Origin: Lycocorax pyrrhopterus obiensis
Taxonomy: Eukaryota > Chordata > Aves > Passeriformes > Paradisaeidae
Direction of reading: 5' to 3'
Assembly (NCBI GenBank): GCA_014706295.1
Contig: JACSVZ010000009.1
Location: 37,823,768-37,887,767 of the forward strand
DNA: 64,000 bases
Made by a program: the position numbers and the translations under genes. This document shows positions 11,400-22,100 of the stretch, piece after piece. Numbering within the stretch: the first letter of the stretch is position 1; every line of letters begins with the position of its first letter. Below the pieces are notes generated by a model. It saw only the letters and a list, made by a program, of their open reading frames with translations. It had not been told where the DNA came from and ran no database searches.

Positions 11400-12655
11400 C
11401 TCTGGGAGCTCGGGGGATTTTGAGGATGGACCAGAAGAAGCATCCCGAGGGTGCCTGGCTGAGCACCATCCCCGGGCTGGCAGGGAGCAGATTCCTGCTG
11501 GCTCCTGGGGGTGCCCGGTGCCAGCCCTGCCTGTGAGGAGAAGTTTGGCCCCGCAGGAGCCGCTGGTGTTTTCCCGGCTGGGCCATGTGCGGGGAAACGG
11601 AGGAGCGCAGGGAGAAGGCGCTTCCAGCGCTCAAATTAGAAAAGGAAAAGGCAAAAAAAAAAGGATAAAAAATCGCCCCCAACCCAAGCCATTACCACGG
11701 GCACTGTAGCATGAAACGCAAACCCTTCCTCCCGAGCCGCACAAAGCCTCGGCAGAGTAATTAATGCACTGAAAGGGCCGGGGCTTGCAGATGGAGATGC
11801 GGGGAATAAAGGCGCTCCCCGGGCCGGGCTGTCATGCATCGCCTGCCGCATCTGTTATGGAAATCAGGGCTAGCGGGGCCTTTTGTTCGGCCTAAAGCCC
11901 TCCCAACGGGGACTTGGCCGGAGTAGGTTTTCTTGTTATTAAACACGATTTCGGGCTAGTTGAGAGCAGATGCTCCGGCAGCATTTGGAACGAATAACCG
12001 AGCTTGGAGTGTGCGGCGTCCCTGAGAAGTCTGGGCTCGCCTGCGAGAGCGGTTCCAGCTCGGAGCTAATGCGCTGCCCCGGTCCCTGCTTTGCACATGA
12101 ATGCTGCTGACACCAGCTGAGCCTCCCGGGCTCCCCTGGCAGCGCCCCCAGAGCCCCCTCCCAGCGCTTTCAGCGCCAGCGAGCACAGGGACGCACAAAC
12201 CGCACACTCCAAACGCGTCTCTGCCCTCCTCACCCCGCCCAAGGCACCAAAACAGCCACCAAACCGCAGCCGCAGCATCCCAAAACCTCCAGAATTCCCT
12301 CTGCTGTCCTCTCCGATGGGTGTTTGCCCAAGCCGTGCCCGGGCCAGGCAGGGAAGGACCGGAGCAGCCGGCACGGGGATGTTGGGGTCACAGTGGGAGC
12401 GCACGAGGAAGGGACAAAGGGAACGAGGCGACAAAAGGCATCGGTGGTTTGGGATGGAATTGCCTCTGGCAGCTCCGGAGGGAAGGATCCTGGAGATGGG
12501 ATGTGCCCCGGCTCGGGGTGGGAATGCACAGGGAAGGGGCAGAGCGGCGGTGTCGCCCCAAGTTCAGCTGCAGAAGCTCAGCCCGGTGTGCTCACACGGG
12601 GGGATGATCCCAGATTTACCAGGGAAGGGCAAAACTACGAAAATGGAGGTGGACA
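11400..12655. other. Intergenic; possible conserved non-coding stretch
   Basis: 11705-12010 is non-repetitive with fairly many CGs and homeodomain or bHLH-like words (GTAATTAATGC, CATCTG). I see no splice-bounded coding exon. The rest holds nothing recognisable. Confidence 0.3.
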
Positions 12656-12659
12656 AAGG

Positions 12660-12830
12660 GCATTTTGGAGCCATGGGATGGCTTGGGTTGGAATATTAAA
12701 GCTCATCCCATTCCACCCCCTGCCATGGGCAGAGACACCTTCCACTATCCCAGGCTGCTCCAAGCCTCATCCAACCTGGCCTTGGACACTTCCAGGGATC
12801 CAGGGGCAGCCACAGCTGCTCTGGGCAGGA
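12660..12830 (-). mobile_element. CR1 LINE 3' fragment
   Basis: ggcttgggttggaatattaa, catcccattccaccccctgc, gacaccttccactatcccag, ccttggacacttccagggat and cagccacagctgctctgggc in reverse CR1 order. A short CATC run follows at 12842-12858. Confidence 0.9.
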
Positions 12831-12886
12831 AAAGGCAGAGCCATCCATCCATCCATCCAGCTCCTGCTGTGGACCACAGAAAATGA

Positions 12887-13378
12887 GCAGGACAGAGAGC
12901 ACCCAAACACCTCCTGAGAAGGACAGAGAGCACCCAAACACCCCCTGAGAAGGACAGAGAGCACCAAACACCTCCTAAACAGAACAAAAAGCACCCAAAC
13001 ACCCCCTGAGAAGGACAGAGAGCACCAAACACCTCCTAAACAGAACAAAAAGCACCCAAACACCTCCTGAGAAGGACAGAGAGCACCCAAACACCCCCTG
13101 AGAAGGACAGAGAGCACCAAATACCTCCTCAACAGAACAAAAAGCACCCAAACACCCCCTGAGAAGGACAGAGAGCACCAAACACCTCCTAAACAGAACA
13201 AAAAGCACCCAAACACCCCCTGAGAAGGACAGAGAGCACCAAACACCTCCTAAACAGAACAAAAAGCACCCAAACACCTCCTGAGAAGGACAGAGAGCAC
13301 CCAAACACCCCCTGAGAAGGACAGAGAGCACCAAATACCTCCTCAACAGAACAAAAAGCACCCAAACACCTCCTGAGC
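12887..13378. repeat. Minisatellite, 16 units of 30-31 bp with higher-order structure
   Basis: Three unit types alternate: A (aaggacagagagcacccaaa...cctgag), B (aaggacagagagcaccaaac...cctaaac, with variant B' ending ctcaac) and C (agaacaaaaagcacccaaac...cctgag). By eye the order is A A B C B C A B' C B C B C A B' C. The block B C A B' C appears twice, about 213 bp apart. Confidence 0.92.
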
Positions 13379-13750
13379 AGACAAAGGCCAGCCAAGCCGT
13401 GCCAGCCAGGAGCGGGTGCCAGGGCAGGGCGAAGGGCAGTGCCCCATTCCCACGTCGCGGGCGCTCCGCTCTCACCCAGCACTCGCAGCAGCGCAGGGAG
13501 GAGATTTCCCTACACGCCAGACAAGGAATGAGTCACGTCTGCTTTAAGGCGAGTCCTGAATCCAATGTGCAGCTCTTCCAGCCGGGAGAAGGTTAATGGC
13601 TCTGCCCGGAGTAACCCGAAACTCGGCACTGCCACCTCCGACTCCCTTGGACTTGGGAGGTCCCGATTTTGGGGGCAGAAAATGCCCTGCAGCCCCACAA
13701 CCTGCTTTTGTTGGCTGGGAAATCGTGCAGCTCGATGCCATCGGCGCATT

Positions 13751-14074
13751 CCCGAGGAGGGGGACAAGGTCCCGAGGAGGGGACACATTCCCGAGGAAGG
13801 GGACACATTCCCGAGGAGGGGGACACATTCCCGAGGAAGGGGACACAGTCCCGAGGAAGGGGACACAGTCCCGAGGAAGGGGACACAGTCCCGAGGAGGG
13901 GACACATTCCTGAGGAAGGGGGACACATTCCCGAGGAAGTGGGACACGCTCCCGAGGAAAGGGGACACAGTCCCGAGGAAGGGGACACATTCCCGAGGAA
14001 GGGGACACAGTCCCGAGGAAGTGGAACACGCTCCCGAGGAAGGGGGGGACATGTTCCTGAGGAGGGGGACACGT
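13751..14074. repeat. Minisatellite, about 16 units of 19-23 bp
   Basis: The unit is cccgaggaaggggacacatt, with variants ending acagt or acgct and with three to seven Gs. It starts at 13751 after ggcgcatt and decays at ccccagatcc. The long frames on both strands (P-x-EEGDT repeats) are by-products. Confidence 0.93.
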
Positions 14075-14525
14075 CCCCAGATCCGGATCAGGCCATGGAG
14101 GCTGTAGGGAAAAGGGGTGAGGTTCCATCCCCTTTTCCTTCCCCAGTCCCTCCGCCGCTGCTGTCACCTCGTCCTCAGCTCCGAGGTCACCCGGGGACTG
14201 CCACAGCTCCCTGAGCAGCAGCTGAAGGTGCCCCAGGGTGGCACAGCCCGGGGGCACTGCTGATTTTTCATGGCAGAGCACTTGAATCAGCATCCTCTGC
14301 CTCCCCCCAGGACCACCAGCACCATTTGCCACCCTGGATTCCAGCCCTGGAATTCCAACCTTTGTGTTTATTTATCCCTCCGCTCCCTCAGTTTGGGTCT
14401 TTGCTCAAGTCGAGCTTCCCAGTGCTCAGGGTGAAGCTTTTCTTTGGGTTTTTCCCTAAAAAATCCAGGTGAGCCTGGCTGAGGCCACACCCGCAGGCCC
14501 ACAGGGCAAAACGTGATCCCCCACT

Positions 14526-14650
14526 CGTAAATATTCAATAATATTCAATATTGTTCTAATATTAATATATTTAAACAGTTATGATCAAGATAATATTCCT
14601 ATAATTAAAAATAATATTAATATTTAAGAATATTAAAGACTATCACTGTT
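14526..14650. repeat. AT-rich low-complexity stretch
   Basis: Dominated by ATATTAAT/AATATT words (aataatattcaatattgttc and similar), in contrast to the GC-rich sequence on both sides. Confidence 0.7.
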
Positions 14651-17125
14651 ATTTCATTGCAAATACACTGAAATCCCCTTTATTCCCCTCACAGGGGGTT
14701 ACTGCTACCTCCCCACCCCCATTATTTCATATTTTGCTATAAAATGAGTAAAATGGCCATTTTCACCCCGAAGTGGCACCAGAACTGGTTCCAAGGGGGC
14801 TGTTTCCAAGGAAAAGAACCCCAGGAATGTGGTTTAACTGGGATATCTCTGCTTGCTGTGGGGTTCAAGGCTGGCTGAGTGGGGCTGTGCTCACCCCGCC
14901 CTCATTCCCACGGGATCCCGGCGCCGGTGCCACCTCCAGAGCAGAGCAGGAGCCATCCTGGAAGGATCCATCCCCTTCCCACAAGTGAAAACCAGGGAAT
15001 TCCTTGCCAACTTCCACAGCCAAATTGCAAGGGAAGGAGATTTAGGAGCAGAATTCCCAGAATTTGTGCCACGGGGTGGGTTCCAGGGAAGAGCTGGAGC
15101 TGGCAGGATTTGGTGCTGCTGACAGGTGGGTGGAGGGCTAAAAAAACCCATTTCCCCACTTGGAATTCCTTCTTCACAGATCCTTTGGAAAACTGGGTGA
15201 GATCTTTTCTCACCTCCTCAGATTCCTTCTCATCCTCCAAGCTCATTTAGGGGAGGATAAAAAAAACCCCACTTGGCAGAACATTCCTCCTTTATCCCTG
15301 CAGGGCTCTCGTGCCAGATCCTGAGGATCAGGATCCAAGATGGTTTTGGACACTTGAGGACCTGCTGGGAAGACGAAGGAGCTGAAGGGGCTACAGGAAA
15401 ATCTAAATAAAAAATATTAAAAATATTCAGTTTGAGCTTTTAAATTGGCAGCAGCCACTGCTGCAGCTTCAGCCTCTCCATGGCTTTTTCAGGAAGGCTG
15501 GCACAAGAGTGGGATGAGATGGAGAAACCCTAGAAAAAAAGGTTATTGTTCTTTTGTTTTAGGAAAGGAGTTTGGCAGGAAGAAACCCAATGAGCTGAGA
15601 ATTAATAATTACTTGATTTTCAGTGAACAATCCCTCCCTTAGGAGAGGCCACGTGAGGATGAGGCAAAGAAGGGCCAGCACCTGACCCCGAATCCACCAA
15701 AATCCACCACTGAGTCCCAAAATAACCACAGAGCTTTAAGCCACCACCAATCTGGGTGGAAAAACCCCGAAATATCCATCAATAACCCCGAAATATCCAT
15801 CAAACAGCCCAACTCTTGACTGTTAAGTCTGGTTTTATCTCCTTTCTGGAGATGGTTTAAGAGTCCTTTAACAGCACCTTCCTAATCCATCCCATGTGAG
15901 TTGTGACCACGCCACTCTTGGGAGTGACCCAGGAGCACCAGGAAACATCAGAAGGGTCAAAAATTCCTACAAAATTTGGGGGATCTCAAAAGCAAAGCTG
16001 GAGGCACCAGGAAGGGACATTCCTATTCCTCAGTCTCACCAGGAGCCTGGGAACAGCAGCTCAGAGGGAGCAGAGGATCCACAAAGCCCAGGAGGAGGTT
16101 TGCAGCTCGTGCAGGATTTCCTGCCCTGCCAAGCTGTGGAGAAATCCCAGGAAAAGCAGCAGGAGCCTGGTGTGGGATCACAGGGGCTGGGATGAAGCTG
16201 GGGATGAAGACAAAAGCACCACAAGGAAGAAGGAAGAGTGGCCCAACTGCTCCTCCAGCGTTTGCAGCTCTGATAAAGGTGCCAAAAACCCTCCAAGAGG
16301 AGCCATGAATTGGGAAATATCCTTCATGGAACGAGATTCCAAGGAGGAAGGAGTGGATCTGCTCCTGCTGACTCGATTCTGGATCAGTGACCCTCGAGCT
16401 GTGTTTAAATCCAGCAGCCAAGGGCTCCTCAGCCTGGCATAGGCCGAGACACCAAAGCTCAAACCAAAGGTGGCAACGACAGGGAGGGTTTGGGCAGGAG
16501 GATAATTAATTAATTAACCCCTCACTCATTAATTACAGCCCCCGCAGAGCTGCTGGGTCAGCAGGAACAGCAAAGAACCACCAGGGCAGTGCCAAGGAAC
16601 AACTGCTGGGAATTCTGAGATGGAGAGCGGCACAGGGAGACAATTCCAAGCTTTCCTGCCTGGATTGACACCGGGAGAAGACCTTGGGAGGGGAGGACGA
16701 GCTGCAGGTCCTGTGTCCCACAGGAGCCTCAGGCAGGGCAGGACAACTCGGAATTCCAAGGAATTCCCAGTGCTGGCAGCAACGGGAACATCCCTCGGCC
16801 AGGAATGAGTTCTGCTGCGTTTCTGGCAAGGAACAACCTGAAAGCTGAATTTGAAAATGTGAAAACTCAGCTTGAGAGGCAAAGCAAAGCAGCCCCCACT
16901 TGTTTGCTTTGCTCCTCTGCCTCCGGCATTTTTGGGAAACAACTCGGAGAAGGAACCCACAGCAAAGTGGGAAATTTAATGCCCAAAAGGGGCTGTTGCA
17001 AGAGAGAGATTCCTGTTCAAATCCCAGCCATTCCTGGCCTGGAGCTCAGCACAATGATGCCCTAAAACCACACAATTATTAATGATTTCCACTACAAGAA
17101 AATTCCTTTTTTTGTTGTTTTTTAA
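14651..17125. other. Intergenic between repeats and the RND3 3' end
   Basis: No gene recognised. A 20-bp duplicate (aaccccgaaatatccatcaa) lies at about 15764-15801, and AATTAATTAATTAACC at 16503-16519. This is the region directly downstream of RND3. Confidence 0.55.
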
Positions 17126-17149
17126 TTCAAAGGAAAAAAAAAAAGGTAT

Positions 17150-17155
17150 TTTAAT
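17150..17155 (-). terminator. RND3: Likely main poly(A) signal of RND3 (ATTAAA)
   Basis: ATTAAA on the minus strand, followed by a T-run and then TTTG, suggests cleavage around 17125-17140. A second ATTAAA lies just beyond at about 17121-17126. Confidence 0.6.
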
Positions 17156-17664
17156 AAATACTGCAGAAACATGAACCAAACATACAAAGTGACTTCAACA
17201 ATTTAAAAAAAAAAAAGTAATGAATGTCCTGCTTTATAACAGTTATAACTTATTTTTTCCACAATATTTAAATACAGAAAGAAGCACTTACCAGCTATTT
17301 TGTAATACTGCCCTAAGAGCACTGTTGCATCAGTTAAAAGCTTATTACGGTCAAAAATGTCTTTGTTTCGTTTTGTTTTTGGTGGGAAATAACCAGAATG
17401 GGAATGGGATTTTTTTTTTTTTTGTCTTGTTTTCTCGGATGAAACAAAGTGCTGGGAACACACAGAACCGAGTTTGAATTCTGAGTTCATCTTTACCTTT
17501 GCACGAGTGAACAGAGCTTTTAACACTTCAAAAACGAAGCATCACCCTTGGCAATGAAATGCTTGTCCTCCACAAGCAGCAACCAGCCCGGTCAGAGCTT
17601 TGGCTCCTTCCTTTGGGAGAAGTTGGGTGGGTTGGGAAGAGTTGCAAACCATTGGAAAAGCTGA

Positions 17665-17670
17665 TTTAAT
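17665..17670 (-). terminator. RND3: Possible proximal poly(A) signal of RND3
   Basis: ATTAAA on the minus strand within the 3' UTR, about 1.24 kb after the stop. Use would give a shorter 3' UTR. Only the hexamer supports it. Confidence 0.3.
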
Positions 17671-18905
17671 TCAGTGTAACAACAGCAAAAAGGGATTGGA
17701 CTGAACCAGTTCACCCCATTTCAGGGCTGGGGGTTGGATACTTTCGTGTTAATCCTAAAACTAAGGGCAGCATCCAGTTCCCACAGGGGACCCCTTAAGG
17801 CCTCACAGTTCCTCAGACCCCGTTTCCTCCCCAAAATGAGGAGCATCACAAAAGGCTCTGCTGGCTCATTTGCAGCTTTTTGAGGGGTATTTTCTTTTTT
17901 TTGCAGTGAACCACATCCCAGGACAGCACTTGTCTGCAGCTTTCTCCGGGATCCGCGGGCTCTCCAGCTCCTGGGAGAAGCCCAGGGGGTTTTGGGGCTT
18001 CCCCAGGTGGGCAGTAAGGCTTAAGGAATGATCAGGGCTGGAAAACTACGGATCATTTGCCATCACAGCTCTCAGCACCTTCCACTTGAACCTACAGCAA
18101 CGTGGCCACACAGAACACCAGGACTGGGCACCATTTCCACTCCACAGCACAACCACAAAGAGGAACAGCCGAGTCAGAGCCCTGCTGGGCTGGTTTGCCC
18201 CCATTCCCCCCCCACCCCCCCAAAATTTGATCCATCTCGTTTCCACGGAAATTCTGGGAATCCTCAAACAGCTGTCTTCATTCCCAACATGCTCCAACAT
18301 GGATCAGGAAGGCAAAACCCCAGACTTCTCCCCAGTTTTCCTCTAGGTGACACACAGGCCTCGGTATCCTCTCCATTTTCACAATCAGCTACTAAAAAAA
18401 AAAATTATGGGATCATATCCTTTGGAAAACCAACTCTAAGGTCACGGGGATAGTTCCTTAATGAGAAGGGCGTATTAATAACGTCTTCATTAAAAAAAAA
18501 ATCCCATTAAAGTATTATTTGAATGAAATCAAAGTGGTAGCATCCAGGAGCAGGGCGTTACTAAAAGAAACAAGCGCTGTCCATGACACCTCTCCTTCGC
18601 AGGGTTCTTTTCCCAATCACTCTCTCTCTCTCTTCTCTCAGCACATTCAAACGTTTTTCCCTTTGATTATTATTTTTTTGGCATTGTCTTCAACAGAAAT
18701 TCCTGACGCCGCCTCTCTCAGAGCCTCTTCTTCCTGCTGCTCAGTCCTTAAGTACAGTCTCACACAACAGGAGAAGCCTCCGTGAAAGCACTGGCAAAGC
18801 CCTCATTAAACACCCCGTGGCTGTGACTTCATGAGCTCCAACTCCTCCTGGATCCTCTTCTTCCTCCTCCTCCTCCTCCTCCTCCTCCAGGAAATCCCAG
18901 CTCCT

Positions 18906-19157
18906 TCACATCACCGTGCAACTCTTTGCTTTGTCCTTTCTCAAGTCCGTGGCCACTGTGGACAGTTCTGGCCTGCCAGGCATGTGCGAAATTCGCTTTG
19001 TGGCCCTCTGAGATTTGTTTCGTTTCACATTTTTGTTTGTTTTGTTCACACACGCCAGGGTGGCGACGTGAAAAATGTCTCTGACACTGTTTTCTGACTG
19101 TAAGGCTGAGCATTCGATGTATGTGGCTGCTCCAATCTGTTTGGCCATATTTGCACC
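18906..19157 (-). CDS. RND3: RND3 coding exon 5 (residues 162-244 and stop)
   Basis: Follows CCCCTCAG and encodes GANMAKQIG through ECSAL, the basic tail and KSCTVM, then TGA. The last four residues form a CaaX farnesylation box (Cys241). Ser240 and other tail serines and threonines are known ROCK1 targets in mammalian RND3; at position 222 this sequence has GGC (Gly). Confidence 0.96.
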   Translation of the reverse strand, partial: GANMAKQIGAATYIECSALQSENSVRDIFHVATLACVNKTNKNVKRNKSQRATKRISHMPGRPELSTVATDLRKDKAKSCTVM

Positions 19158-22100
19158 CTGAGGGGAAAAAGGAACATGTGATCAATACCAAGTTGTGCAG
19201 AGAGCCTGAGCAAGCCTCACAATTCCAGCTCAGCGCTGTTTCCTTGGAAAACTCAAAGCTGGTCTTGGAAAATAAACAGAGCTTTGCTTCCAGGAGGAGT
19301 TAAACAAGTGCCCAAGCCTTATCTCCCGTGCTGATTAACAAAAATTGGGAGAGAAGAGCAGCTCAGTGACTGCAAACAACTGGGAAAAGCCAGCAGAGGC
19401 TGAGTGGGGCCTGTTCAGCAGTTTCACCATAACCTGAATCCAGGAATTTCCTGAAAAATCTGGCAGCTTCCAGACTGAAGCCTGAAATCTCCAAAGACAA
19501 AATGTCCTCTGTGCCTTAAGGAGTAACCAGCAGCCCTGAGCTGGAGCAGAGCCCCTGTTACAGCTCTTAGGCAAATGTGCTCTGGTATAGTTCTATCAAC
19601 TTCCTGACAGGGAACAGGGAAAAAACAGGGAAAAAGGACATGAGGGGTTGTAGGAATCCATCTTTTTTGACTTTAAGAAGTCAAAGCAGGGATATTTGTT
19701 CCAGCAGCACAAGGCAAACAAGCCAACATGTGACAGATGACAATAGCCCAGCACCCCGTGGTGGATTTTGCTACTGGAACACAACACAGCATTATGTGCA
19801 AAAGTGGGAGTTGTTCCAAGGGAATTTTATTTCTGAGGGATGAATCTTTACTAAGTTACGAAATCCAACCACATCCTTGACGTGCCACTCCTCACACATC
19901 CCTGAGCCTGCCTCCAGCCCCTCCTGCCTGCTCCAGTGCCAGGCTGATGGCACCAATCCCTGGGGATGCAGCCGCCTTATCAGCTATCAGCAGGAAGGGG
20001 GAGAGGCTGATAAGGGAGCAGGAGCTCGTAGGAGGAGCCCTCCCCACAGTTAAACATCTCAGCTCCCACTGGGCTGAGCCTCAGCAATGTTTGCTCAGGT
20101 GTAGCTCCCTGGGAGGCTGGAGCAGGGTGTCACCAGCCTGTCCTGGTCCTCCCAGCGCTTCCTCAGGGAGTTCAGAGGAATGGGAAAGCTCTGATCCCAC
20201 GGGGGCTTAGCCAGGCAAGGGGATTTCAGAAGAAGCTGTGTCCCTTGTGTTCAGCTGACTCCTGTTCCTCGGGGGTACAGGCTGAGCTGTGAATCCGGGG
20301 AAAAAAAACCCACCTGCCAGCAGATTTTTGATCCATCTCATGGAAAGACTCGGGGATTTTACTGAAACACTTCAATTTTCCAATGTAAACATGCTGCATC
20401 CTTAGTAATCCCTCATCAGGAGCTGCTGGTTTGGAAAACGTGAGGGATAAAACATCCCAAACTGGCTGCTAGCACAGGCTAAAGACACCGAGGTGACTCG
20501 TGGAGTGCCACTGTCCCTCCCACAGGGCGTAGCTGCCACGGGCCCCGTGATTCAGCTGCCGTGAACGATCACACACATGTGAGTAATAAAGGGAAGTTCA
20601 CCTCAGAGCCCAGTTTCCCTGTTCCCTACATCCTGCTGTCTCCCATGACCTGATTCCTTTCCCTTTCACCTCAGCTTCTCTCTCCTCTCACGCCTGGCTC
20701 CGAACTTCTCACTACCCCAAGAGCAAAGAACTCATCAAGAATTAAGATGCCTTCTGGCTTTGCTGCACCTCCAGAGGGAGGGACAAGGTGTTTCTTAAGG
20801 AACTGGGGACAGATTAGATTCCAGTATAATGTCATGATTCTAAAGCCAAGCAAACAACATTCAAATCTGAAGTCTGCAGACAGCAATTTTACCAATTTGC
20901 CAGTGAATAAACAGGATGCGGCACCTTTCAGCCACATTTTTGGTGTGTGCAGGCATAGAAAAGCAGGAAGTTTTCTTACAACTCACCTAAAAAGCAATTT
21001 GCAAGCAAAAAGGCAACAATTTATGAGGTTTAAAGGGATGATTTTACGATTTCTTGTGGGGCTGCAGGATTTCCTTTAGTCCTGAATAGCTTCTAAATCC
21101 ACCTCCACCCACACCAGAGGTGCAAATCTGCCTTTTAGGCTGCACTCGTGGCATCGTGAGGGAGAAGTTGGCCACAATGAGGGCTCCAGTGACAGGAAAG
21201 AGGTTGATCTTCCCCCCTGAAGGACACAAAAGGAGGTGGCCCCTACCTGGTCGTAGGACACGGGGGTCTGCCTGTGGTTGGAGAGCTCCACCAGCGTGCT
21301 GACATCGGTGCGCAGGTCCGACTTGCAGCCCACCAGAAGCATCTTGGTGTTGGGGCAGAACTCCTGGATTTCACCTTTCCACTGGAAAATCAGAAGTTGT
21401 TGAATGTTAAATCCAAAGAAGCAATGGGTGCAAGTAGAGGTTTGATAAGTCCTGACATTCTCTGCTGAAATATTTTTATGTAATGGTCGTGTTTGCCTTC
21501 GAGGTAATTTTTGAAGGCAGCAGCTCCAGCAGAACCTGGCCAAGGATGAAATCTTCCTATCTCACACACTCACGAATTCCACGGGCTTACTAATCAGGAG
21601 GGAACGAGTTTGTTTACCCACATGAGCAAAGGTTTGCAGAGCTGCTGTTTCTCACACCCAGCCCCAGCCAGGTGCAGAATTGGTGTCCCCACCTTCAGCG
21701 GCTCCTCAGGACACGGCTGCAGAGGCAGCTCTTGTACAACCACAACATCAGCAGGGCTAAATGGGGGTTTATTGCTGCATTCTCACACCTAAAACTACAT
21801 AAATCTGCCCAAGGTGAACCAGCAATGAGCCCTTCAGACAGAACTTGGGATAAATTCATTGTGTTTCACCCTTCTACAAGGCTGTGGTGAGAGCTCAAAG
21901 CCAGAAACTTCACAGCATAATCCAAACATTCCCTAAAATTTAGGGCTGTAATTTGGGTTTAAAAACATATTAAGAAAAATCTCTTGCAGAATTAAGCAAC
22001 CAGCATTAGCAGGGGGAAAAAACCACAGTTCTGGATGCATTTTGGCACAGAGAGAGTAGTTCTGAAGTGTTTTTTGTAGGCTATTCAGAGCATTGTAAGC

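Larger units (their letters stand above)
17130..18905 (-). other. RND3: RND3 3' UTR (predicted)
   Basis: About 1.78 kb from the stop codon to the last plausible poly(A) signal. A (TCC)n/(GGA)n tract lies 18 bp past the stop (18863-18888) and a TC run near 18620. The last 300 bp are AU-rich, as expected of a regulated 3' UTR. The length is similar to what I recall for mammalian RND3 mRNAs, but the end is inferred. Confidence 0.65.

Noticed and set aside
12767..13482. Cysteine/leucine-rich minus-strand frames of up to 166 residues
   Set aside because: They are translations of the 30-31 bp minisatellite.
13510..14332. Several 160-260 residue frames over the 20-bp repeat
   Set aside because: All arise from the minisatellite, and equally long frames exist on both strands.
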